64,000 bases of DNA from Flavobacterium potami (GTDB lineage: Bacteria; Bacteroidota; Bacteroidia; Flavobacteriales; Flavobacteriaceae), in contig NZ_JAINUY010000002.1 of assembly GCF_020026915.1 (NCBI RefSeq), positions 310,001 to 374,000 of the forward strand, read 5' to 3'. Numbering within the stretch: the stretch's first letter is position 1; every line of letters starts with the position of its first letter. A program made the translations under genes and the position numbers. Below, in pieces: positions 7,930 to 16,678 of this stretch. The notes under the pieces were generated by a model that was given only the letters and a program-made list of their open reading frames with translations, ran no database searches and was not told the DNA's origin.

Positions 7930-10263
7930 ATGTTGCAAAAAACTGTTTTTCGTTTTACAATTGGAGCTTTGTTGCTTGTTTTTACTGCTAATATGAATGC
8001 GCAAAAAAAGACAAACGTACCTAAAAATCTAATACAATATGTTGATCCGATGATCGGAACAGCAAAAATGGGACATACATATCCAGGTGCAACTGTACCT
8101 TTTGGGAGCGTACAATTGAGCCCCGAAACCGATACGATTGCTTACGGTTTAAACGGGAAATATAATGGAGAAGTCTATAAATATTGCGCAGGATACCAAT
8201 ACGAAGACAAAACGATTGTAGGTTTTAGCCATACGCATTTTAGTGGTACAGGACATTCTGACCTGGGTGATTTCTTAATTATGCCTACAACTGGAAAATT
8301 ACAATTAAATCCTGGGGTGGCTTCAAAACCTTTATCAGGTTATAGATCGGCATTTTCTCATGCAACAGAAAAAGCAGAACCAGCATATTATAGTGTTTTT
8401 CTGGAAGATCATAAAATTAAAGCAGAACTTACGGCAACTACGAGAGTGGGAATGCATCAATATACTTTTCCAAAATCAGATGAAGCACATATTATTTTAG
8501 ATCTGACTTCCGGAATTTACAATTACGATAAAAAGAACGTCTGGACTTTTGTTCGAATTGAAAATGATACTTTGATTACAGGATATCGTCAAACGAACGG
8601 ATGGGCGAGAACGAGAACAGTTTATTTTGCTATGTCATTCAATAAACCAATAAAAAGTTACGGACAAGCTCCATTAGAAAAAAGCGTTTACAGAGGTTTT
8701 TGGGGAAGATTCGACCAAACAAAAAACTTCCCGGAAATGGCAGGACAAAACTTAAAATTGTTCTTTGATTTTGATACCAACGAAGGGGAAAAAATTAAAA
8801 TAAAAATGGCATTATCGCCTGTGAGTTCTGCGGGCGCTTTGGAAAACATGAAAAAAGAAGTTCCGGGTTGGGATTTCGAAAAAGTAAAAAAACAAAGTCA
8901 GGAAATCTGGAATAAAGAACTAAATAAAGTTCAGGTTGAAACGATTCAGAAAGAAGATTTAGTGAATTTCTACACTGCGATGTACCATGCTTTTTTAGGT
9001 CCAACGGAATACATGGATTTGGATCGAAATTATAAAGGTCTGGATATGAATGTACACCAAGCAGAAAACTTTACCAATTATACCAGTTATTCACTTTGGG
9101 ACACCTATCGTGCTTTGCATCCGTTATTTAATATTGTCCAACCAAAAAGAAATGCCGATATGGTAAGTTCAATGTTGGCGCATTCGGATCAGAGTGTTCA
9201 TAAAATGCTTCCTATCTGGTCACATTATGCCAATGAAAATTGGTGTATGATTGGGTATCATTCTGTTTCTGTAGTTGCAGATGCAATCGTAAAAGGCAAT
9301 ATTAGTTTTGATGCCGAAAAAGCGCTTCAAGCGTGTGTAAATACTGCAAAAGTACCCTATTACGACGGTTTGGAGTTTTATATGAGTAAAGGTTATGTAC
9401 CTGAAGATAAAAACGGCGCATCGGTTTCTAAAACTTTAGAATACGCTTATGATGACTGGGCAATTGCACAAGCGGCAAAGAAATTAGGAAAAACAGATAT
9501 TTACAATGAATTCATCAATAGATCTAAAAATTATAAAAATGTTTATGACGAGAAAACGGGTTTCATGCGCCCAAAATTGAATGATGGAACTTTCAAAAAA
9601 GAATTTGATCCGTTAGACACACACGGGCAAGGCTTTATTGAAGGAAATTCTTGGAATTACAGTTTATACGTTCCGCAAGATCCTGCCAGTATGATTCAAT
9701 TAATGGGAGGAAATGAGAAATTTAAAGTTCGTTTAGATTCTTTGTTCAATATGCATCTTCCTGATAAATATTTTGAAAATACTGAAGACATTACAAGAGA
9801 TGGAATTATTGGAAATTATGTTCACGGCAACGAGCCTTCTCATCACGTAGTTTATTTGTACAATTGGACAGATTCTCCTTGGAAATCACAAGACAAGATT
9901 AGAATGATTTTGAAGAAAATGTACAGAAACGGCGCCGATGGTTTAGGAGGGAATGACGATTTCGGACAAATGAGTGCTTGGTATATTTTCAGTAGTTTAG
10001 GATTTTATCCAGTTGCTCCAGGTTCTGACGAATATGCTTTAGGGAGTCCGTTATTAAAAAATGCCATTTTAAATTTAGAAAACGGAAAAACTTTTGAGGT
10101 TGCAACAGTCAATCAATCCGATAAAAATGTGTTTGTTTCAAAAGTACTTTTAAATGGAAAAGAACTTTCTAGCCCTTTCTTAAAACATGAAGATGTTATA
10201 AATGGAGGGAAAATTACTTTTTATATGAGCAGTAAGCCAAATAAAAAGAATTTTAAAAATTAA
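7930..10263 (+). CDS. Secreted GH92 family alpha-mannosidase
   Basis: 777 residues with a signal peptide (cleavage near MNAQ, residue 24). GH92 enzymes are calcium-dependent exo-alpha-mannosidases that trim N-glycans and mannans. Family landmarks run through the chain: YVDPMIGT and GHTYPGATVPFG (37-60), FSHTHFSGTGHSDLGDF (about 105-121), EGNSWNYS (the acidic centre before the catalytic core) and GLGGNDDFGQMSAWY in the C-terminal (alpha/alpha)6 barrel. Length is normal. The ATG at 7930 gives the complete signal peptide. No SusC/SusD pair, sulfatase or sensor sits beside it, so it is not in a visible polysaccharide-utilisation locus. Confidence 0.92.
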   Translation: MLQKTVFRFTIGALLLVFTANMNAQKKTNVPKNLIQYVDPMIGTAKMGHTYPGATVPFGSVQLSPETDTIAYGLNGKYNGEVYKYCAGYQYEDKTIVGFSHTHFSGTGHSDLGDFLIMPTTGKLQLNPGVASKPLSGYRSAFSHATEKAEPAYYSVFLEDHKIKAELTATTRVGMHQYTFPKSDEAHIILDLTSGIYNYDKKNVWTFVRIENDTLITGYRQTNGWARTRTVYFAMSFNKPIKSYGQAPLEKSVYRGFWGRFDQTKNFPEMAGQNLKLFFDFDTNEGEKIKIKMALSPVSSAGALENMKKEVPGWDFEKVKKQSQEIWNKELNKVQVETIQKEDLVNFYTAMYHAFLGPTEYMDLDRNYKGLDMNVHQAENFTNYTSYSLWDTYRALHPLFNIVQPKRNADMVSSMLAHSDQSVHKMLPIWSHYANENWCMIGYHSVSVVADAIVKGNISFDAEKALQACVNTAKVPYYDGLEFYMSKGYVPEDKNGASVSKTLEYAYDDWAIAQAAKKLGKTDIYNEFINRSKNYKNVYDEKTGFMRPKLNDGTFKKEFDPLDTHGQGFIEGNSWNYSLYVPQDPASMIQLMGGNEKFKVRLDSLFNMHLPDKYFENTEDITRDGIIGNYVHGNEPSHHVVYLYNWTDSPWKSQDKIRMILKKMYRNGADGLGGNDDFGQMSAWYIFSSLGFYPVAPGSDEYALGSPLLKNAILNLENGKTFEVATVNQSDKNVFVSKVLLNGKELSSPFLKHEDVINGGKITFYMSSKPNKKNFKN

Positions 10264-10268
10264 GCGAC

Positions 10269-10332
10269 TGTCAGGCCTAGCGAAGTCGAAGAGCTTTGTA
10301 CCGAAAGGACTTCGACTTCGTTCGGCCTGACA
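10269..10332. repeat. Inverted pair of the AGCGAAGTCGAAG dispersed repeat
   Basis: Two 23-base arms (10269-10291 and 10310-10332) are reverse complements at 21 of 23 positions, separated by 18 bases. It starts 6 bases after the GH92 stop codon, so it can form a large 3' hairpin in that transcript. Bases 10349-10378 carry the separate AATTCGTGGC motif, also seen at 52192-52220. Confidence 0.85.
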
Positions 10333-10428
10333 AATAAGAAATATTAAAATTCGAGAAAATTTGTGCAATTCGTGGCGAAACAACGAAAAACTTCACGAAA
10401 TTTGCACTTCAAATAAAGAAAACGAAAT

Positions 10429-10872
10429 ATGAAAATAAATCTAAAATCAGGAATTGATAAATTGCTTTTCGGAATGAAGCAGAATGATGTAACAGCAGCT
10501 TTAGGAAAGCCTGATAAAAATTATAAAGACGAAGATGATAATGTTATTTTTGTTTATAATGCACTAAAAATCAGATTGACATTTTATCAAGAAGAAGACT
10601 TGAAATTAGGTTATTTAGTAGCTTCAAGCGGCGATTTAGAAGTTTTCGGATATAAATTGATCGGAAGAAAAATTGCTGATGTAAAGAAAGATTTAGCAAC
10701 AAAAGGAATTACAAAATACAATCAGGAAACTTTTGACACTTTCGAAAATTACTTCAATGAAGACAATTGGTTTATTCTTCAAACAGAATTTGATGAAGTG
10801 GTAAAGTTTGAAATAGGTGCCATCATCAACGACAAAGACGAATTTGACTGGAAGTTTCCGGTGAAGAAATAG
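10429..10872 (+). CDS. Small protein of unknown function
   Basis: 147 residues, no signal peptide, cytoplasmic. The N-terminus (GIDKLLFGMKQNDVTAALGK) resembles the start of a helix-turn-strand fold like that of SmpA/OmlA-type or immunity-like proteins, where a short helix precedes LGKPD. The remainder alternates beta-strands with acidic loops. I do not recognise a named family. It stands between repeat-filled gaps on both sides (10264-10428 and 10873-11036) and is probably transcribed alone, ending at the bidirectional terminator at 10981-11020. Confidence 0.7.
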   Translation: MKINLKSGIDKLLFGMKQNDVTAALGKPDKNYKDEDDNVIFVYNALKIRLTFYQEEDLKLGYLVASSGDLEVFGYKLIGRKIADVKKDLATKGITKYNQETFDTFENYFNEDNWFILQTEFDEVVKFEIGAIINDKDEFDWKFPVKK

Positions 10873-10886
10873 AAATTAAAGGCAAA

Positions 10887-10978
10887 GTCATTGCGAGGAA
10901 CGAAGCAATCTCACTAATATAAGTAAGTTTTGTATATATGGACATTCTATATGTGATTGCTTCGTTCCTCGCAATGAC
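10887..10978. repeat. Perfect 24-bp inverted repeat (GTCATTGCGAGG element)
   Basis: The arms 10887-10910 (beginning GTCATTGCGAGGAACG) and 10955-10978 are exact reverse complements around a 44-base centre whose flanks also pair partly. It lies between convergent genes, just before the bidirectional terminator. The GTCATTGCGAGGAACGAAGC core is, from memory, a repeat that recurs in many unrelated genomes. Confidence 0.88.
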
Positions 10979-10980
10979 AT

Positions 10981-11020
10981 AAAAAAAACCGCCTCGTTTT
11001 ATTAACGAGACGGTTTTTTT
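10981..11020. terminator. Bidirectional terminator between convergent genes
   Basis: An A-run, the stem CCGCCTCGTT / AACGAGACGG with one mismatch, and a T-run. It can serve both the gene ending at 10872 and the M61 peptidase gene ending at 11037. Confidence 0.88.
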
Positions 11021-11036
11021 ATGTTTTAAAAAGAAA

Positions 11037-12890
11037 TTATCCTTTTAACCAAGCATTTTTAAGTTTGTCTTTTGAAGCATCAGTCGCTTTAAAAGTTTCT
11101 GCCTCTTCGTATGGAAGCTTTACAGTTCCTTTAATAGTTTCTTCTTTAGCACCACGTTTAATTTTAACAGTGATTGGATCATTTTCTTTCCAGTTTTCAC
11201 TTTCTGTAATCAAATCGTAGATATTATCTAAATTGTATGATTTGTTGTTTACAGCTAAAATTTTATCGCCACCTTTTAAATTTAAGCTTTTGAAGAATTC
11301 ATTTTCAACATCAGGACGAACGATAATTTCTTTTGTTGCTTTATCAATCGTGATATATGGCGTTTGTCCTTTAAGGAAAGGATTTCCAGCTTTTTTCTCT
11401 GTCGATTTTGTGACACCAACTTTTGCTAAATAAAAATCGTAAGGAATTGGAGTTGTTCCAGCTACATATTTATTTAAGAATTCTCCAACTTCAGGATAAG
11501 TTAACGAAGTGATTTTAGCAAATAATTCATCATCATTGAATGGTTTTTCAACACCATATTCGTCTGATAATTTATGCATTAAATCCAGAATTCCTCTTTC
11601 TCCATTGCTTTTTTCTCTAATGATAATATCGATACACATTCCGATTAAAGCTCCTTTTTGATATACATTTAAGTATTGATCTTTATAAGGTTGTTCCAAT
11701 ACATTTTTACTCATCACAGTAAATGACATCGTATCATTTAAACCTTTAGCCTGTTCTATTTTATCTGCAATACGAGTATAGAATTCTGCTTCATCAATTA
11801 AACCTTGGTTGATTTGAAAAAGATTTGCAAAATATTCGGTTACACCTTCGTACATCCATAAATGTTCAGACATTTTTGGCGCATTATAGTCAAAATACTG
11901 AATTTCTTTTGAGTGGATGGTCAATGGAGTCACGATATGGAAAAACTCGTGAGAAACCACATCTTTCATCGATTCAACCAATTTTTCTTTTGACAATGAT
12001 TCTGGTAAAACCACAGTAGTAGCTGTTGGATGTTCTAATGCACCAAAACCGTGTGCATCATCTTTTGCCATGCTTGACAAGTATAGCAAAACAGTATATT
12101 TTTTAGTAGAATTTACTTTTCCTAAAAAGTTTTTCTGTGCTGTCATCATCGTTTTCATTTCCGGTGTGATGCTTTCTGCAGTAAATTTTCCAGTTGGAGA
12201 GTATACAGCAATTAAGATGTCCATTCCGTTCACATTAAAAGTAGTGTAATCCGGTTTAGAGTACATAATCGGATTTTCTACTAAAATTGCATAACGAGAA
12301 GTTTTAAATACATCAGCAGTATTGCTTGCATCTTCATCTGTCATAGAAGTTGCTCCCCAAAGTGTTTCAGGGTGTGTAATGGTAACTTTGTAAGGAACTT
12401 CTAATTTATCCTGAAAATATCCAACAAAACCATGAGTATTTATCATGAAATTTTTTCCTGCGTCAATATTGGTTCCTGCTGGAGAGAAAACATCATCATT
12501 ACCAAATCCAGTTCCTTTTTCAGTATCAAAAGTATCGTTTACTAAATAAGTTATTTTCTTTAAAGTCTTTGCGTTTGAAATGGACCAACTGTTGTCGTCA
12601 ATTCTTTTTACGGTAAGTGCAGTTCCTTTTGCATCAAATGCTTTAAAATCTTCAGCATATTTTCCGTAATTATCTGTAGAATAAGTTCCAGGAACCGTTT
12701 TAGGAATACTATAAACTATTTCATCGGTTTTAATTGCTGGTGGAGTTACCGTTACCAGTACTTTATCATCTTTAACGTCTGTCAGATTGATGTTAACTTC
12801 TACCATATTGCTTTTTGCGGCTCCAGTGCTACCTGTTTTACAGCTCCAAAATGTAACCGCTAGAGCTAAGGTGTAAAGTATTTTTTTCAT
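11037..12890 (-). CDS. M61 family metallopeptidase lipoprotein with PDZ domain
   Basis: 617 residues. A lipobox (TFWSC, Cys17) predicts a membrane-anchored lipoprotein. The N-terminal beta-domain (about 30-200) precedes a thermolysin-like catalytic domain with HEFFH at 314-318 and the third zinc ligand in EGVTEYF (Glu348). A PDZ domain covers about 500-600. This layout matches the M61 glycyl-aminopeptidase family. Characterised members favour N-terminal Gly or Ala; the substrate here is unknown. It is monocistronic, with a shared terminator downstream. The start ATG at 12890 gives the complete lipoprotein signal. Confidence 0.9.
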   Translation of the reverse strand: MKKILYTLALAVTFWSCKTGSTGAAKSNMVEVNINLTDVKDDKVLVTVTPPAIKTDEIVYSIPKTVPGTYSTDNYGKYAEDFKAFDAKGTALTVKRIDDNSWSISNAKTLKKITYLVNDTFDTEKGTGFGNDDVFSPAGTNIDAGKNFMINTHGFVGYFQDKLEVPYKVTITHPETLWGATSMTDEDASNTADVFKTSRYAILVENPIMYSKPDYTTFNVNGMDILIAVYSPTGKFTAESITPEMKTMMTAQKNFLGKVNSTKKYTVLLYLSSMAKDDAHGFGALEHPTATTVVLPESLSKEKLVESMKDVVSHEFFHIVTPLTIHSKEIQYFDYNAPKMSEHLWMYEGVTEYFANLFQINQGLIDEAEFYTRIADKIEQAKGLNDTMSFTVMSKNVLEQPYKDQYLNVYQKGALIGMCIDIIIREKSNGERGILDLMHKLSDEYGVEKPFNDDELFAKITSLTYPEVGEFLNKYVAGTTPIPYDFYLAKVGVTKSTEKKAGNPFLKGQTPYITIDKATKEIIVRPDVENEFFKSLNLKGGDKILAVNNKSYNLDNIYDLITESENWKENDPITVKIKRGAKEETIKGTVKLPYEEAETFKATDASKDKLKNAWLKG

Positions 12891-12966
12891 TTGTATATAT
12901 TTAGTTAATAGTATTTGTCACAAAAAGTACCTGAAAGTTACTTAAAAATAACAATAAATTTAAAAT

Positions 12967-12994
12967 AAAAAAAAACTCCTGAAAAACAGGAGCT
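12967..12994 (-). terminator. Terminator of the DUF2805 gene
   Basis: The stem CTCCTG / CAGGAG with a 5-base loop runs into nine T residues on the minus strand, immediately after the stop codon at 13002. Confidence 0.85.
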
Positions 12995-13001
12995 TAAAAG
13001 T

Positions 13002-13283
13002 TTAATCTAGTTTATTTTTTATATAATATTTTCCATCCAAATCTTCATCAAAATCATCTATTTTTACTGGTTTTGGTTTAGGTTTGTTCGCAATTGCCTT
13101 CTTTTTCCACATCTCAAACTTCTCAAGAGGCATTTTCTTTTTCATGATTTCCAGAACTTCTTTTTCTGCTAATCCATATTCTTTTTTTATAATTTCAAAT
13201 GGATTTTTTTCTTCTAAAGCTAACGAAACAAGTTTTTCGGTTTGCTCCCAAGTCAATTCTTTGCGGCTACTCTTTTTCATCAC
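13002..13283 (-). CDS. DUF2805 / TIGR03643 family small protein
   Basis: 93 residues, basic and helical. The order of features (WEQTEKLVSLALEE, then FGLSE-like YGLAEKEVLEIMKKKM, then FEMWKKK) matches the DUF2805 family of small conserved proteins, whose function is not known. The C-terminal tail is Lys/Pro-rich followed by an acidic stretch. The helix-turn-helix-like pattern hints at nucleic-acid binding; this is inference. The complementary strand also has an open frame over the same bases, but the family match and the terminator support the minus strand. Confidence 0.75.
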   Translation of the reverse strand: MMKKSSRKELTWEQTEKLVSLALEEKNPFEIIKKEYGLAEKEVLEIMKKKMPLEKFEMWKKKAIANKPKPKPVKIDDFDEDLDGKYYIKNKLD

Positions 13284-13400
13284 GTGAAAATTAATTCAAA
13301 ATAGGTTTTAATTATTAATAGATTGATTCTCAATTTATGTATCAATATTAAAAAAAAAAATAATAAGTTGTTTCGGAAGAGTATATTTTTTTTAATGTTT

Positions 13401-14228
13401 TTAACTGTTTTTAAAGGATCGTGATTTTTCAAATGGAATTTTTAGCAGATTCTTCAACCTATTGTTTTCTTCTGGACTCATGTGCGTATCAACGCCATAA
13501 ATTAATTGCTCTTTTGGAAGATAGGTAAAAGTTCCAAAAAGCCTGTCCCAAACTGAAAATATATTACCATAATTACTATCGGTATAAGGCAAAACATAAT
13601 GATGATGTACTTTATGCATATTAGGAGAAACAATAAAATAACTCAAGAAAATATCCAGTTTTTCTGGCAGCGAAATATTGGCATGATTAAATTGCGATGC
13701 TACCACGGATAGAGATTGATATAGAAAAACCATCCACATAGGAGCACCAACGATAAAAACGCCTAAAGTGGTAAAAATAAATCGTATTACGCTTTCGCCT
13801 GGATGATGCCGATTAGCGGTCGTAGTGTCTATCCAAGTATCGGTATGATGTACTAAATGAAATTGCCAGAGAAACTTGAATTTATGTTGAACAAAATGTG
13901 CTAAATAAGCACCAATTAAATCCAAAAGCAATAAACCGATTATTGTATATAACCAAACTGGTATTTTTGGAAGCCATTGTAAAATGCCAAAATGATTTTC
14001 TATTGTCCAGCTTGCTGTTTTTATTAAAATGAAAGCTAAAATAAAATTGACAACAATGGTGGTGAAAGTAAAAAAGAAATTTATTCCGGCATGTGGCCAT
14101 TTCTTATATTGCATTCGGAATAGTGGAAATGTATTTTCAATAAGCCAAAAAATAGTAATTCCGCCAACAAGAATCAGGCTTCTATGTGAAGATGGAATGG
14201 TACTGAAGTAAGAAATAATTTCGTTCAT
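13401..14228 (-). CDS. Sterol desaturase / fatty acid hydroxylase superfamily membrane protein
   Basis: 275 residues from the ATG at 14228; the frame is open 17 codons further but those are polar and precede the first membrane helix. Four or five membrane segments. The di-iron histidine motifs of the superfamily are in order: HFVQH (111-115), FHLVHH (123-128), NRHHPGE (139-145) and NMHKVHHH (203-210). Members hydroxylate or desaturate sterols, carotenoids, fatty acids or sphingoid lipids; the substrate cannot be told. In flavobacteria a lipid hydroxylase is plausible, given their sulfonolipids and hydroxy fatty acids (inference). Downstream of aqpZ, separated by a terminator. Confidence 0.88.
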   Translation of the reverse strand: MNEIISYFSTIPSSHRSLILVGGITIFWLIENTFPLFRMQYKKWPHAGINFFFTFTTIVVNFILAFILIKTASWTIENHFGILQWLPKIPVWLYTIIGLLLLDLIGAYLAHFVQHKFKFLWQFHLVHHTDTWIDTTTANRHHPGESVIRFIFTTLGVFIVGAPMWMVFLYQSLSVVASQFNHANISLPEKLDIFLSYFIVSPNMHKVHHHYVLPYTDSNYGNIFSVWDRLFGTFTYLPKEQLIYGVDTHMSPEENNRLKNLLKIPFEKSRSFKNS

Positions 14229-14277
14229 AATACTAAATATTTGAGTTGAAATATGGTTTTCCTGTTCGATTTTATCC

Positions 14278-14321
14278 AAAAAAAAGAGAAAATCAAACCT
14301 AAATATATTTGATTTTCTCTT
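14278..14321 (-). terminator. Terminator of aqpZ
   Basis: The 14-bp stem AAGAGAAAATCAAA / TTTGATTTTCTCTT with a 10-base loop, followed on the minus strand by T residues. Confidence 0.8.
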
Positions 14322-14366
14322 ATGAAATTAATTAGATGCTAATTTATAATTATTATGCGCTAATTT

Positions 14367-15089
14367 TTACAATACAATTTTGTCTGGTTCACCGTGTTGT
14401 TGTAATAGATTTTTGTAGATAAAACCAGCTGCTATTGCACCCAAAATAGGAGCCGCCCAGAAAAGCCAGACCTGAGCTAGTGGTTCGCCTCCTGTAAAAA
14501 CGGCCTGAGAAAGTGATCTTGCTGGATTTACAGAAGTATTGGTAATTGGTATACTAACCAAATGGATTACAGTCAGTGTTAAACCGATTGCAATACCACA
14601 AAAATTACTATTGGCAAATTTGTCTGTCGCCCCCAAAATAATTAAAAGAAAGAACATGGTAAGAACAAATTCTGTTATAAAAGCAGCTTGTAAAGAATAA
14701 CCGTCCGGAGAAAAAGCTCCAAAGCCGTTTGAAGCAAATGCTCCTGCTTTAGTGTTGTCAATTGCAAAACCGGCTTTTCCAGATGCAATGGTGTACAATG
14801 TTCCGGCCGCAGCTATAGCGCCAATACATTGAGCAATGATGTAAGGAATAAGATCTTTAATCGGGAATTTTCCTCCTGCCCATAAACCGAAAGAAACTGC
14901 TGGATTAAAATGTCCACCAGAAATGTGTCCAACAGCATAAGCCATTGCTACTACTGTTAGACCAAATGCAAGTGCAACGCCTGCAAATCCGATTCCTAGT
15001 TCTGGAAATCCTGCAGCGAAAAGTGCACTTCCGCAACCTCCAAAAACAAGCCAGTAAGTTCCGAAGAACTCAGCAAATAATTTTTTCAT
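14367..15089 (-). CDS. aqpZ: Aquaporin Z-like water channel
   Basis: 240 residues with six membrane helices and two half-helices. The NPA boxes are at 62-64 and 188-190, the second followed by Arg191. The selectivity-filter positions read Phe42, His176, Thr185 and Arg191, the pattern of water-selective AqpZ rather than glycerol facilitators, which carry a smaller residue in place of His. The repeat structure (GGHFNPAV and TSVNPARS) is intact. It sits downstream of a DoxX gene with a 28-base gap, so the two may be co-transcribed. Confidence 0.93.
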   Translation of the reverse strand: MKKLFAEFFGTYWLVFGGCGSALFAAGFPELGIGFAGVALAFGLTVVAMAYAVGHISGGHFNPAVSFGLWAGGKFPIKDLIPYIIAQCIGAIAAAGTLYTIASGKAGFAIDNTKAGAFASNGFGAFSPDGYSLQAAFITEFVLTMFFLLIILGATDKFANSNFCGIAIGLTLTVIHLVSIPITNTSVNPARSLSQAVFTGGEPLAQVWLFWAAPILGAIAAGFIYKNLLQQHGEPDKIVL

Positions 15090-15117
15090 AATAAAATAAT
15101 TTAATTAATGGTTAATG

Positions 15118-15474
15118 TTAGAATACATATTGGGCTGCCCAATAAATCAAAATAATTTGTAAGGGCAAACGTACAAATAAAATCCATCTTGGTAAACCAA
15201 AACCTGCTTTTTTATTTTGAAACATATAAACATTTGCAGGAAATACAGCAATTAGTAATGCTATAATTCCCCAAGCTGCAATACGAGTTGTAAAAGGCAG
15301 GGTTAGGAGGATGCCTAGAATTATTTCGGCACCACCACTTAAAATATTTATTAATTTGGGGTTCTTAAATGCGGGAGGAATGATTTTGATATACATTCCG
15401 GGCTTTCTAAAATGATTAATTCCAGCAAGTATATAAAGAGAAGCCATTAAATATAAATGCCAAGGTAGAATCAT
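15118..15474 (-). CDS. DoxX family membrane protein
   Basis: 118 residues with four hydrophobic helices. The pattern LYILAGINHFRKPGMYIKIIP near the N-terminus and GGAEIILGILL in the second helix is typical of small DoxX/DoxD-like proteins. The family includes subunits of thiosulfate:quinone oxidoreductase and proteins involved in redox stress, but most members, like this one, have no assigned role. It precedes aqpZ by 28 bases on the same strand, suggesting one transcript. Confidence 0.82.
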   Translation of the reverse strand: MILPWHLYLMASLYILAGINHFRKPGMYIKIIPPAFKNPKLINILSGGAEIILGILLTLPFTTRIAAWGIIALLIAVFPANVYMFQNKKAGFGLPRWILFVRLPLQIILIYWAAQYVF

Positions 15475-15561
15475 GATATCTTATTGTTTATCACGAATTT
15501 ATGAAAAAAATTAACAATTATTGCGCTACAGAAGATCTTTTTTTAGGTATGTTTTTTTTAT

Positions 15562-16461
15562 TTACTTTTTAGACTTGAAATTTACATTCATAATAATTAT
15601 GGCAAGTATGATCAAAACAATTCCAATCCATTGAGATAGGATTACTTTTTCATTTAATAATACAAATGCCATCATAACAGATACTGGCAATTCAAGTGCA
15701 GAAACAATACTTCCTAGTCCAATACCAGTTAGAGGAAAACCAGCGTTCATAAGCAATGGCGGAATTATAGTTCCAAATAAAGACAATACGATTCCCCATT
15801 TTAGAAAAATTTCAAGATTAAAAGGGGCAACCTGTGTCGCAAAAGCAAAAGAGAATACGATAATAGATCCGCCCAAAAGCATATAAAGACTTCTTTGTGC
15901 TGAAGATATTTCTGTAGCAACACGGTTTGCAGTAAACATAGTTGTGGTAAAAGAAGCTGCTGCCATAATTCCCCAAGCCAAACCTCTCCAATCTAATTTG
16001 ATATCATTGTTGATGATATTTGTTGCGAGAACAGTTCCAAAAAGCACAATAAGTACAGCAATGATTTTTTGCTTGGAAGGAAGCTTTTTTTCTAGAATCA
16101 TTTCAAGTAATACACCCATCCAAACGGTCTGCATTAATAAAACGATTCCAATAGAAACAGGAATGTATTTTACTGCCAAATAGTAAAACAAACTAGTCAT
16201 TCCTAAAGAAGTTCCTGCCAGCATTAAGCTAAAAATGTTTTTAGGAGTTGCCTTAACGGTCTGATTTTTATTTTTAATTCTTTGAAAAAGATTGATTAAA
16301 AGAATTCCTGTAATTCCGTAAATAAATTGTGAGGTGGTAACTTCTGCGGTTGTGTATCCTTCAGAATAAGCTATTTTGACAAAAGTAGCCAACATTCCAT
16401 ATGTAGTTGCACCTAAAGCAACTAGAAAAACACCTTTTAATACATTGTTTTGCGACGTCAT
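15562..16461 (-). CDS. EamA family (DMT superfamily) transporter
   Basis: 299 residues, ten hydrophobic segments arranged as two five-helix EamA repeats (about 8-145 and 160-295). Drug/metabolite transporters of this type export amino acids, metabolites or drugs; no substrate can be assigned. The loop after helix two is basic (RIKNKNQTVKATPKN). A minus-strand -7 element (16491-16498) lies 30 bases upstream of the ATG, so it probably has its own promoter. Confidence 0.88.
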   Translation of the reverse strand: MTSQNNVLKGVFLVALGATTYGMLATFVKIAYSEGYTTAEVTTSQFIYGITGILLINLFQRIKNKNQTVKATPKNIFSLMLAGTSLGMTSLFYYLAVKYIPVSIGIVLLMQTVWMGVLLEMILEKKLPSKQKIIAVLIVLFGTVLATNIINNDIKLDWRGLAWGIMAAASFTTTMFTANRVATEISSAQRSLYMLLGGSIIVFSFAFATQVAPFNLEIFLKWGIVLSLFGTIIPPLLMNAGFPLTGIGLGSIVSALELPVSVMMAFVLLNEKVILSQWIGIVLIILAIIIMNVNFKSKK

Positions 16462-16490
16462 AATTTATCTGTTTTAAAAAATTCAGCCGG

Positions 16491-16498
16491 CAAAGATA
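16491..16498 (-). promoter_or_regulatory. -7 promoter element of the EamA gene
   Basis: TATCTTTG on the minus strand matches the consensus, 30 bases before the ATG at 16461. Confidence 0.5.
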
Positions 16499-16615
16499 AG
16501 CTATTTTATTTAGGATTTTATCGTACTATGTTGAGAATACTGACTTAATAACAATAAAAAGGAATTTAGAAGTCTTGAATTATGAATTGTTCAAAAAAAC
16601 GAAACCTTTTATAAA

Positions 16616-16648
16616 AGAAAAACCATCAGAGAAGTCCTGATGGTTTTT
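16616..16648 (-). terminator. Terminator of the DHH-gldI-PPIase operon
   Basis: The stem AACCATCAG / CTGATGGTT with a 7-base loop, then T residues on the minus strand, lies 30 bases after the last stop codon of the operon. Confidence 0.85.
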
Positions 16649-16678
16649 ATATAAATAAAGAACAAATTTTTGTCTTAA

